27,151 bases of DNA from contig JBMFHR010000012.1 in assembly GCA_049976725.1 (NCBI GenBank), positions 1 to 27,151 of the forward strand, read 5' to 3'. Numbering within the stretch: the first letter of the stretch is position 1; each line of letters starts with the position of its first letter. The notes below the pieces were generated by a model. That model was not told the DNA's origin, made no database searches, and saw only the letters and a program-made list of their open reading frames with translations. The position numbers and the translations under genes are program-made. This DNA is from Conexivisphaera sp049976725. GTDB taxonomy: Archaea; Thermoproteota; Nitrososphaeria; Conexivisphaerales; Conexivisphaeraceae. Positions 7,040 through 14,636 of the stretch are shown here, piece after piece.

Positions 7040-8007
7040 CTGGGTCGCGCCTTCCTGAGCGCCGAGAGCTCCGCGAGGAGCGCGGACAGCTGTATCTCGG
7101 GGTTGGACCCCTGCCCCAGCCTGTAGTCGTACTCCGCGAACATCCTTGCGGCCTCCGCGTGGTCCACGTCCTTCGAGGACATCACGTCCTCGAACGCGAA
7201 CCTCAGCAGATCCCTCTCCGGCATCCCGTAGACCCTCATGAGCTCCAGCAGCCTCTTCCTCGCGCCCGCGAAGTCGCCCCCCAGCGCCGCCTGCACCATC
7301 TCCCTGACGGCCGCGCGCTTCCCGACCCCGAAGACCTGGCGCACGGAGTCCACGGTCACCTTGCCCAGCGCGGCCGCCGCCTGCAGCTGGTTTATCGCCT
7401 GGCGCATGTCCCCCTGGGTGTACTCGTATATCAGGTGGAGCGCCTCCTCCTCGTACTGGCAGCCCTCCGACTTGCATATCCTGCTCAGGAACTCCACCAC
7501 GTCCTTCTCGCCCAGCCTGACGAACCTGAAGATCGCGCACCTGCTCTGTATGGGCTCTATTATGTTGGACGAGTAGTTGGCCGTCAGTATGAACCTGGCC
7601 ACCCTGGACGACTCCTCCATTATCCTCCTCAGGGCGGTCTGCGCGTCGCTCGTCATCTCGTCCGCCTCATCGAGTATGACCAGCTTGAAGGGGACGCCCT
7701 CCCTCAGGTCCACGTAGCGGGTGAAGGACTTGATGCGCTCCCTGACGACGTCTATCCCCCTCTCGTCTGACGCGTTGAGCTCCAGCGTGTAGTCCTTCCA
7801 GGAATCGCCCAGCACGGTCCTAGCCACTATCATCGCAACCGTGGTCTTGCCGGTGCCCGGCGGGCCGGTCAGCAGGAGGTGCGGCATCTCCTGGGGGTGC
7901 TCGAGCAGCGCCTCCAGCCTCCTCTTGGCCTCCTCCTGGTCCACGAGCTCCTCCAGCCTCCTGGGCCGGTACTTCTCGACCCACATCAACTCGGCCTCTG
8001 TCGCCAT
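7036..8007 (-). CDS. rfcS: Replication factor C small subunit
   Basis: This 323-residue AAA+ clamp-loader subunit opens the PCNA ring onto primed DNA with the RFC large subunit. The order is WVEKYRPRRLEELVDQ at the start, Walker A GPPGTGKT at residues 48-55, Walker B LVILDEADEM, sensor 1 in ILTANYSSNII, and the Ser-Arg-Cys motif IQSRCAIFRF that supplies the trans-acting arginine. The C-terminal helical collar follows. All key residues are intact. The start is ATG 8007 with an AGGAGGAG Shine-Dalgarno about a dozen bases upstream and a TATA-like TTAAAAAC further out, so the leader is short. hisS is coupled behind it, and GINS-mcm is transcribed divergently from the same intergenic region. Confidence 0.95.
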   Translation of the reverse strand: MATEAELMWVEKYRPRRLEELVDQEEAKRRLEALLEHPQEMPHLLLTGPPGTGKTTVAMIVARTVLGDSWKDYTLELNASDERGIDVVRERIKSFTRYVDLREGVPFKLVILDEADEMTSDAQTALRRIMEESSRVARFILTANYSSNIIEPIQSRCAIFRFVRLGEKDVVEFLSRICKSEGCQYEEEALHLIYEYTQGDMRQAINQLQAAAALGKVTVDSVRQVFGVGKRAAVREMVQAALGGDFAGARKRLLELMRVYGMPERDLLRFAFEDVMSSKDVDHAEAARMFAEYDYRLGQGSNPEIQLSALLAELSALRKARPS

Positions 8008-8036
8008 CCCCAGTCTGCTCCTCCTGCGCCTCCCGA

Positions 8037-8044
8037 GTTTTTAA
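8037..8044 (-). promoter_or_regulatory. TATA box of the rfcS-hisS operon
   Basis: The minus strand reads GCTTAAAAAC around here. The centre is ~34 bases before ATG 8007, predicting a leader of about 7 bases. Confidence 0.55.
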
Positions 8045-8090
8045 GCTGTGCGCGCCCGCTTGTCCACTCCGCGTGAGGTCTGGGTCAACG

Positions 8091-8100
8091 CAGATATACC
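8091..8100 (+). promoter_or_regulatory. TATA box of the GINS-mcm operon
   Basis: CAGATATACC is centred ~29 bases before the TTG at 8125. This spacing supports a leaderless TTG start for the GINS gene. Confidence 0.55.
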
Positions 8101-8124
8101 GGAGCGCCGAAAGCTGCACCAGAG

Positions 8125-8721
8125 TTGAACGGCGATGGCGTGGCGCGGGCCGCGTGGCTCAGGTCCGACTGCACCGTGAGGCTGCGCTCCCTGATCCTGG
8201 CGTCGCTAGCGGAGCAGTCGCGCGTGAAGGCCAAGGCCGAGGTGCCCGCGGCGTCCATCGCCGGGCTCAGGCTCGGTCCCCTGAGGGAGGGCGAGACGGC
8301 GGACCTGCCCAGGATAGTCGCCATGGCGCTGGTGTCCACGGGCTCCGCGGAGCCCGTGGACGAGGGCGTGGAGATCGAGCTCTACAGGGCCCAGGGCAAG
8401 GAGAGGGCGTCCGCTCAGTCCGGCGCCCCGCAGCTATCCCAGCTCAGGCCGGGCTTCTACCAGAAGGTGGCGGCCTCCCTCTACGCCTTGGAGCTCGCGG
8501 GCATGGGCGAGGCGGCCCGCAGGGCGCTCTCGATCTACCAGGACCTGATGACTCTGAGGCTCCAGAAGATAGCCAGGTCGCTGGGCTACACGAGCGTTCC
8601 CTCGTCCCTCCCGAACGCCACCGATGAGGAGATGGCGCTCTTCGAGTGCGCCTCCGAGATCTTCCGGCGCTGGAGGGAGATAATGGTGGGGGTGGATCTC
8701 CGTGGAGGTGGCGTACACTAG
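8125..8721 (+). CDS. GINS complex subunit, Gins23-like
   Basis: This 198-residue protein has a small B-type domain first (about residues 30-80: VPAASIAGLRLGPLREGETADLPRIVAMALVSTGSAEPV, matching the GPF..GD...LP pattern of GINS B domains). A helical A-type domain follows (about 105-190: LRPGFYQKVAASLYALEL ... LRLQKIARSLGYTS ... EEMALFECASEIFRRWREIMVG). The B-then-A order is that of archaeal Gins23 rather than Gins51. GINS bridges MCM and the GAN/Cdc45-like nuclease in the replicative helicase. The direct overlap with mcm (20 bases) matches the gins-mcm operon known from Sulfolobus. The start is TTG 8125, chosen from promoter spacing. Confidence 0.75.
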   Translation: MNGDGVARAAWLRSDCTVRLRSLILASLAEQSRVKAKAEVPAASIAGLRLGPLREGETADLPRIVAMALVSTGSAEPVDEGVEIELYRAQGKERASAQSGAPQLSQLRPGFYQKVAASLYALELAGMGEAARRALSIYQDLMTLRLQKIARSLGYTSVPSSLPNATDEEMALFECASEIFRRWREIMVGVDLRGGGVH

Positions 8722-10792
8722 GGAGAAGCTCATAGACGTCCTAGAGTACTTCCTGAAGGCGCACGAGGGCGGCAAGTACCGCGGGCGCGTCTCCCAGATG
8801 GCGGTCTCGGGCTCGCACTCGCTGGTCGTGGACTACGAGGACCTCCTACGCGGGATCCCGGAGGTCGCGCCCCTCATCTCGGAGAACCCGGACTTCTTCC
8901 TGGAGGCCGCCAGGGAGGCCCTGCTCAGGGTCCTCTCCGTGGAGGCCCCGGAGTACGCGGAGCACGCCAGGGACTACCTGAGGGTCAGGATAAGGGGGTA
9001 TCCCGAGCGGCTCCCGCTGAGGAGCATAGACGCCTCCAAGCTGGAGAGGCTGGTCTCCGTGAACGCGATGGTCGTGAGGACCTCGCAGGTGAAGCCCCTC
9101 GTGATAGAGGCGGTCTACCGCTGCCCCGCCGGCCACGCGATACCCGTGCGGATCACCGGCAGGAGGCTGCAGCCACCCGACACGTGCCCGGTCTGCGAGG
9201 CCGAGCTGGGGGAGGGAGGCGGGAAGAAGGGCCGCCTCTACAGGAGGTCGGACTTCAGGCTGGACCAGCGCGCGTCCAAGTTCGTGGACTACCAGGTGAT
9301 CCGGCTGCAGGAGCTGCCCGAGGAGCTGCCCCCGGGCCAGCTCCCGCACTACGTGGACGTCGAGGTGACCGGGGACATAGTGGACAGGGTCCGCCCGGGC
9401 GACAGGGTGGTCGTGACCGGCATAGTGCGGGCGGAGCCCGAGTCAGAGGAGGCCAGGGGCCGCCCCGCGGCCGCCCTCGCGATATTCGACACGCGCCTCG
9501 AGGCCAACTACATAGAGGTCGTGGGGAAGGAGCCCGAGGAGCTCGAGATAACCCCCGAGGACGAGGCCGCGATACTGAGGCTCGCGAGGGACCCCGACGC
9601 GTACGGGAAGCTGGTCCGCTCGTTCGCGCCGTCGATAAGCGGCTACGAGGACTTCAAGGAAGCGATACTGTTGATGCTGGCGGGCGCCCCGCAGATAACG
9701 CTCCCGGACGGGAGCACCGTGCGCGGCAACATCAACGTCCTCCTGGTGGGGGATCCCGGCACCGCCAAGAGCGAGCTCCTGAAATACGCCGCCCGCGCGG
9801 CCCCCCGTGGTCTCTACACGACCGGCCGCGGCTCGACGGCGGCCGGCCTGACCGCCGCCATAGTCAGGGAGAAGAACGGCCTCATGGTGCTCGAGGCCGG
9901 CGCCGTCGTGCTGGCGGACGAGGGCCTCGCGGCGATCGACGAGTTCGACAAGATGAGGCCGGAGGATCGCGCCGTGCTGCACGAGGTGATGGAGCAGCAG
10001 ACCGTCAGCATAGCGAAGGGCGGCATCGTGGCCACCCTCAACGCGCGCACATCGATACTGGCCGCCGCTAACCCGAACTTGGGCAGGTACGACGAGGAGA
10101 AGTACCTCTACGATAACGTGAACCTCCCCATACCGCTGCTCACTAGGTTCGACCTGATATTCGTGGTGAGGGACGTCCCGCAGCGGGAGAGGGACGTGCA
10201 GCTGGCCAGGCACATGCTGCGCGCGAGGTCGGAGGCCAAGAAGGAGGCGCCTCCCCTCAGCTTCGACATGCTGCGCAAGTACATAGCTTACTCGAAGCGC
10301 GTGGAGCCCAAGCTCACCGAGGAGGCGATGGACGTGCTCGTCGAGTTCTACGCCGACCTCAGGTCCAGGGCTCCCCCCGAAGCCATAGCGATCACCCCCA
10401 GGCAGCTGGAGTCGCTGGCCAGGCTTGCCACGGCCCGCGCGAGGCTGCTGCTCAGGGAGCACGCGACGAGGGAGGATGCCGAGGCCGCGGTGAGGCTGAT
10501 GAAGATCTCCCTGAGGGGAATGGGCATAGACGTCGAGTCCGGCGAGGTCGACATGGGGGAGCTGTACGGCTACCCTGTCAAGGAGAGGAACAGGATGAAG
10601 ATCGCGATCGAGACCCTCAGGAAGCTCGAGGACCCCAAGACGGGCCTCATACCAGCCAGACAGCTGGTCCAGGAGCTCTCAGCGAAGCTCGAGGTGGACG
10701 AGGAGGAGGCCAAGAAGATTGTGGAGAAGCTGTGGCGCGCCGGCTACATCTACGAGCACGAGCGCGGGTACTACAAGAGGGCCTCGGCGTGA
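8702..10792 (+). CDS. mcm: Replicative DNA helicase MCM
   Basis: This 696-residue protein is the homohexameric 3'-5' helicase of archaeal replication forks. The N-terminal domain has a zinc-ribbon-like set, CPAGH followed ~20 residues later by CPVC (three Cys and one His), and an OB fold. The AAA+ core shows Walker A GDPGTAKS at about residue 350, Walker B AAIDEFDKM at about 410, sensor 1 ILAAANPNLGRYD and the arginine finger LLTRFDLIF near 479. A C-terminal winged helix follows (about 620-696). No intein or truncation is seen. GTG 8702 lies inside the end of the GINS gene, with GGTGGATC just upstream. Confidence 0.97.
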   Translation: MEVAYTREKLIDVLEYFLKAHEGGKYRGRVSQMAVSGSHSLVVDYEDLLRGIPEVAPLISENPDFFLEAAREALLRVLSVEAPEYAEHARDYLRVRIRGYPERLPLRSIDASKLERLVSVNAMVVRTSQVKPLVIEAVYRCPAGHAIPVRITGRRLQPPDTCPVCEAELGEGGGKKGRLYRRSDFRLDQRASKFVDYQVIRLQELPEELPPGQLPHYVDVEVTGDIVDRVRPGDRVVVTGIVRAEPESEEARGRPAAALAIFDTRLEANYIEVVGKEPEELEITPEDEAAILRLARDPDAYGKLVRSFAPSISGYEDFKEAILLMLAGAPQITLPDGSTVRGNINVLLVGDPGTAKSELLKYAARAAPRGLYTTGRGSTAAGLTAAIVREKNGLMVLEAGAVVLADEGLAAIDEFDKMRPEDRAVLHEVMEQQTVSIAKGGIVATLNARTSILAAANPNLGRYDEEKYLYDNVNLPIPLLTRFDLIFVVRDVPQRERDVQLARHMLRARSEAKKEAPPLSFDMLRKYIAYSKRVEPKLTEEAMDVLVEFYADLRSRAPPEAIAITPRQLESLARLATARARLLLREHATREDAEAAVRLMKISLRGMGIDVESGEVDMGELYGYPVKERNRMKIAIETLRKLEDPKTGLIPARQLVQELSAKLEVDEEEAKKIVEKLWRAGYIYEHERGYYKRASA

Positions 10793-10808
10793 TCGGATGG
10801 GGACCAAC

Positions 10809-10816
10809 GATTTAAG
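10809..10816 (+). promoter_or_regulatory. TATA box of tRNA-Lys
   Basis: GATTTAAG is centred ~27 bases before the tRNA 5' end at 10840. Confidence 0.6.
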
Positions 10817-10839
10817 CCGGGGTTCGCGCGCGCCCCGTG

Positions 10840-12099
<1,260 letters not shown>

Positions 12100-12121
12100 G
12101 TTGGTGGCGCCGAAATCGTCC

Positions 12122-12129
12122 GAATAACG
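12122..12129 (-). promoter_or_regulatory. TATA box of the MFS gene
   Basis: The minus strand reads CGTTATTC. The centre is ~26 bases before GTG 12099, giving a leaderless transcript. Confidence 0.55.
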
Positions 12130-12163
12130 ATTTTCCCCGCCTCCTCCGGAATGTCGGGTTCAT

Positions 12164-12172
12164 CTTTATAAG
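12164..12172 (+). promoter_or_regulatory. TATA box of tRNA-Asp
   Basis: CTTTATAAG is centred ~29 bases before the tRNA 5' end at 12198. Confidence 0.65.
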
Positions 12173-12197
12173 GATCCGAGCGGGGGGCTCGTTCCGA

Positions 12198-12292
12198 GCC
12201 GCGGTAGTATAGACTGGCCCAGTATGCCGGCCTGTCGACGGCCGCGGACCGGCGGATAGCCGGTGACCCGGGTTCAAATCCCGGCCGCGGCG
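12198..12292 (+). tRNA. tRNA-Asp (anticodon GTC) with intron
   Basis: Acceptor GCCGCGG/CCGCGGC, D stem GTAT/GTAT with two G-U pairs, anticodon stem CCGGC/GCCGG, T arm CCGGG-TTCAAAT-CCCGG, discriminator G. The anticodon loop is interrupted after position 37 by 20 bases. A genomic CCA follows directly (12293-12295). Confidence 0.95.
12238..12257 (+). other. 20-nt intron of tRNA-Asp (position 37/38)
   Basis: A canonical BHB can be drawn. The central 4-bp helix pairs 12232-12235 (CTGT) with 12252-12255 (GCGG). The 3-nt bulges are CGA (12236-12238) and ATA (12256-12258), and an inner helix pairs CGG 12239-12241 with CCG 12249-12251. Cutting after the second base of each bulge removes exactly this segment. 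Confidence 0.85.
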
Positions 12293-12295
12293 CCA

Positions 12296-12590
12296 CCCCT
12301 CGGCGCCCAGTCGCTCGGATGGCGAGCGTGGAGAGGAATATTGTGATGAAGGCCAGCGCGGCTATCGAGGCCGCGAGTGTCGCGTACCTGGTGAGCCTCC
12401 TCATGGCGCCGCACGCCTGCCCCGTCGCTGAAGACGTGGTCGGATTCTCAGGCCTGTCAAGCTGGTCCACTGGGTTTGCCGGTGGACGGCCCGCGGATTC
12501 CAACGGGGCCCGCATCCTTCTTCAGAATATAACGACTTCTGGCCATAAATTTTACAAATAAATACTGGAAGCTCGCCGCACTGGTCGAGA
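12296..12590. other. Intergenic stretch between tRNA-Asp and the acyl-CoA synthetase
   Basis: About 300 bases hold no convincing gene. Base composition falls toward the right end (AT-rich from ~12525 to 12600, with runs such as CATAAATTTTACAAATAAATA), and that is promoter territory for the downstream gene. Short ORFs exist on both strands, but none has both a promoter or Shine-Dalgarno and a natural end. Confidence 0.5.
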
Positions 12591-12600
12591 AGGTTTATTA
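12591..12600 (+). promoter_or_regulatory. TATA box of the acyl-CoA synthetase gene
   Basis: AGGTTTATTA is centred ~28 bases before ATG 12624. A second AT-rich element lies near 12555-12563 and could be an alternative promoter using ATG 12603. Confidence 0.55.
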
Positions 12601-12623
12601 TCATGCCCGTCCAATATTCCACG

Positions 12624-14243
12624 ATGTCGATGGGCGACGGCGCTCCCCACAGATACCACCTGAACTTCAGGAACATCTTCCGCACGCCCGAGGAACTCTT
12701 CGGGGACCGGGAGATAGTTTACCTCGACAGGAGGGTGAAGTACCGCGACTTCTTCGCCAGGGTCAGGAGGGTCTGCGGCGGTCTGAGGGAGGCGGGGGTC
12801 CAGAGGGGGGACATAGTGGGGGTCCTGGACTGGGACACCATGACGTACATGGAGCTCTACTTCGCGGTGCCCATGTACGGCGCCGTCCTCCACACCGTGA
12901 ACATACGTTACCCGCCCGAGCTGATCTACCTCACCATGGCGCACGCCGGCGATCGCTACGTGGTCATCAGGGACGAGTTCGTGCCGCTGATAGAGAACTA
13001 CGCGTCGCTGTTCGACTTCGTGAAGGGGTGGATAGTTTACTCCGACACGGGGAGGATCCCCGAGACCAAGCTGAGCCCGGTGTACGACTACGAGGAGCTG
13101 GCAAAGGCCCCCGAGTGCGATCCCCCGGACCTCGACGAGGATACCTGGGCCACGATCTTCTACACGTCGGGCACCACCGGCATGCCCAAGGGGGTCACGT
13201 TCACGCAGAGGAACATCGCCCTGCACACGCTTGCGCTCGTGGCGGAGACGAAGATGGAGCCGCTCTCGCTCACAGACCGCGACGTCGTCATGTCCCTGGT
13301 CCCCATGTTCCACGTGCACTCGTGGGGGATACCCTATGTGTCCGTGCTGATGGGGAGCAAGTACGTCCTGCCCGGCAGGTACGACTTCGGGAGGATACTC
13401 GAACTCGTGAAGAGGGAGGGCGTGACGTTCTCGACGATGGTCCCCTCGATCCTCTACATTATACTGAACCACCCTAGGGTGGAGGAGTACAGGGATGCCC
13501 TGAGCAGGTGGAAGGTGGTCGTCGGTGGCGCCGCGCTCCCGAGGGGGCTGGCCAAGAGGGCCAGGGAGTACGGGATGACCGTGGTGGGAGGGTACGGCCT
13601 CTCCGAGACCTGCCCGGTCCTCACGATAGCGGTGAAGAACGACCGCACGAGGGACATGAGCTACGACGAGGCCTTCGACTACATGATAAGCACGGGCGTG
13701 CCCATACCCATGGCTCACGTCAGGGTGGTGGGGCCAGACGGGAGGGACGTCCCGCACGACGGCGCCACGGTGGGCGAGATAGTGGCGAGGGCCCCCTGGC
13801 TGACGTCCGGCTACTACAGGGACCCGGAAAAGACCAAGGAGCTCTGGAGGGACGGGTGGCTCCACACGGGCGATCTGGCGGTAATAGATCCCCTCGGCTA
13901 CATACACATAGTGGACAGGGAGAGGGACGCCATAAAGAGCGGCGGCGAGTTCATACCCACCCTGGTCGTGGAGAACCTGATAAGCGAGGTTCCGGGCGTG
14001 GGCGAGGTCGCCGTGGTCGGGAAACCCGACCCCAAGTGGGGCGAGCGGCCGGTGGCGTTCGTCGTCAGGAGCGGCGATGTGAGCGAGTCCGACATAATCT
14101 CCAACCTCCAGATGCACGTGAGCGCCGGGAGGATCCAGAAATGGTGGATCCCGGACGAGATAATCTTCATCGATCAGATGCCCAGGACCAGCACGAACAA
14201 GGTGGACAAGAAGGAGCTCCGCAAGAGGCTCGGGTCGGCCTGA
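12624..14243 (+). CDS. AMP-forming fatty acyl-CoA synthetase
   Basis: This ~539-residue ANL-superfamily enzyme activates a free fatty acid to acyl-CoA through an acyl-adenylate. The phosphate loop YTSGTTGMPKGV is at about residue 180. GYGLSETCPV, WLHTGDLAVID and the hinge DRERDAIKSGGEF follow in order. The C-terminal lid carries RTSTNKVDKKEL with the adenylation lysine. The DAIKSGGE form is typical of medium/long-chain acyl-CoA synthetases; chain length cannot be fixed. ATG 12603 is also in frame, but 12624 is 28 bases from the TATA box and is preferred. The gene opens the beta-oxidation island; the next gene has its own promoter 47 bases on. Confidence 0.9.
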   Translation: MSMGDGAPHRYHLNFRNIFRTPEELFGDREIVYLDRRVKYRDFFARVRRVCGGLREAGVQRGDIVGVLDWDTMTYMELYFAVPMYGAVLHTVNIRYPPELIYLTMAHAGDRYVVIRDEFVPLIENYASLFDFVKGWIVYSDTGRIPETKLSPVYDYEELAKAPECDPPDLDEDTWATIFYTSGTTGMPKGVTFTQRNIALHTLALVAETKMEPLSLTDRDVVMSLVPMFHVHSWGIPYVSVLMGSKYVLPGRYDFGRILELVKREGVTFSTMVPSILYIILNHPRVEEYRDALSRWKVVVGGAALPRGLAKRAREYGMTVVGGYGLSETCPVLTIAVKNDRTRDMSYDEAFDYMISTGVPIPMAHVRVVGPDGRDVPHDGATVGEIVARAPWLTSGYYRDPEKTKELWRDGWLHTGDLAVIDPLGYIHIVDRERDAIKSGGEFIPTLVVENLISEVPGVGEVAVVGKPDPKWGERPVAFVVRSGDVSESDIISNLQMHVSAGRIQKWWIPDEIIFIDQMPRTSTNKVDKKELRKRLGSA

Positions 14244-14258
14244 GGCCCCGCGCGGAAT

Positions 14259-14267
14259 CCTTTTTAG
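14259..14267 (+). promoter_or_regulatory. TATA box of the SCP2/beta-oxidation operon
   Basis: CCTTTTTAG is centred ~27 bases before ATG 14291, giving a leaderless transcript. It is the only promoter-like element seen before the five-gene run 14291-19993. Confidence 0.6.
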
Positions 14268-14290
14268 ACGGGCTCGCCGACTAGCTATCA

Positions 14291-14629
14291 ATGTCATCCC
14301 GTGATCTCCTCCAAGAGATTCTGAATCGTGCGCGGAATATGCCAGAAGTTCTACAGGAATTTAAACGTCTTTCCGGGAAGAAGTTCCAATTCTCAACCAA
14401 TGAGGGCGACTCGTTCGTCCTCTCCGTCGGTCCCGACGGCAGCCCGTCCCTGGAGAGTGGGACTGCCCAGTCGCCCAGCGCCACGATAAGGGCCTCTGAC
14501 TCGGCGCTCTCCGACATACTGGCCGGCAGGGCAGACGCCATCCAGTCTTTCTTCACAGGCAAAGTGAAGGTGTCCGGGGACATCATATCCGCGCAGGGGC
14601 TCGTGAACATCCTGAAGAAGCTGAGGTGA
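14291..14629 (+). CDS. Stand-alone SCP2 sterol-carrier-type protein
   Basis: This 112-residue protein has the size and pattern of a single SCP2 domain. An N-terminal helix (SRDLLQEILNRARNMPEVLQEF) precedes strands (KKFQFSTNEGDSFVLSVGPDG), then ATIRASDSALSDILAGRADAIQSFFTGKVKVSGD and a final helix IISAQGLVNILKKL. The D.L.DI..G...A...F..GK.KV.GD run is the family core. SCP2 domains hold lipids or fatty acyl-CoAs in a hydrophobic tunnel. In animals the domain is fused to peroxisomal beta-oxidation enzymes (SCPx thiolase, MFE-2), so its place next to hydratase, dehydrogenase and thiolase genes suggests an acyl-CoA carrier; that role is inferred. The first ~120 bases are visibly less GC-rich than the surroundings. 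Its 3' end carries the Shine-Dalgarno of the next gene. Confidence 0.85.
   Translation: MSSRDLLQEILNRARNMPEVLQEFKRLSGKKFQFSTNEGDSFVLSVGPDGSPSLESGTAQSPSATIRASDSALSDILAGRADAIQSFFTGKVKVSGDIISAQGLVNILKKLR
14623..14629 (+). promoter_or_regulatory. Strong Shine-Dalgarno pointing to a CTG start
   Basis: GAGGTGA overlaps the SCP2 stop codon and ends seven bases before CTG 14637. It matches the archaeal anti-Shine-Dalgarno (complement of CACCUC) over seven bases. The next in-frame GTG (14655) is 25 bases away, too far for this site. Confidence 0.6.
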
Positions 14630-14636
14630 GCTCCCC

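Noticed and set aside
12319..12561. Plus-strand 80-codon ORF after tRNA-Asp
   Set aside because: It has no promoter of its own at the right distance, no recognisable motif, and ends inside the AT-rich promoter zone of the next gene.
12552..14297. 581-codon minus-strand ORF antisense to the acyl-CoA synthetase
   Set aside because: Long antisense frames are expected in GC-rich DNA; the His/Pro/Arg/Val-rich text has no family motif, while the plus strand has a full set.
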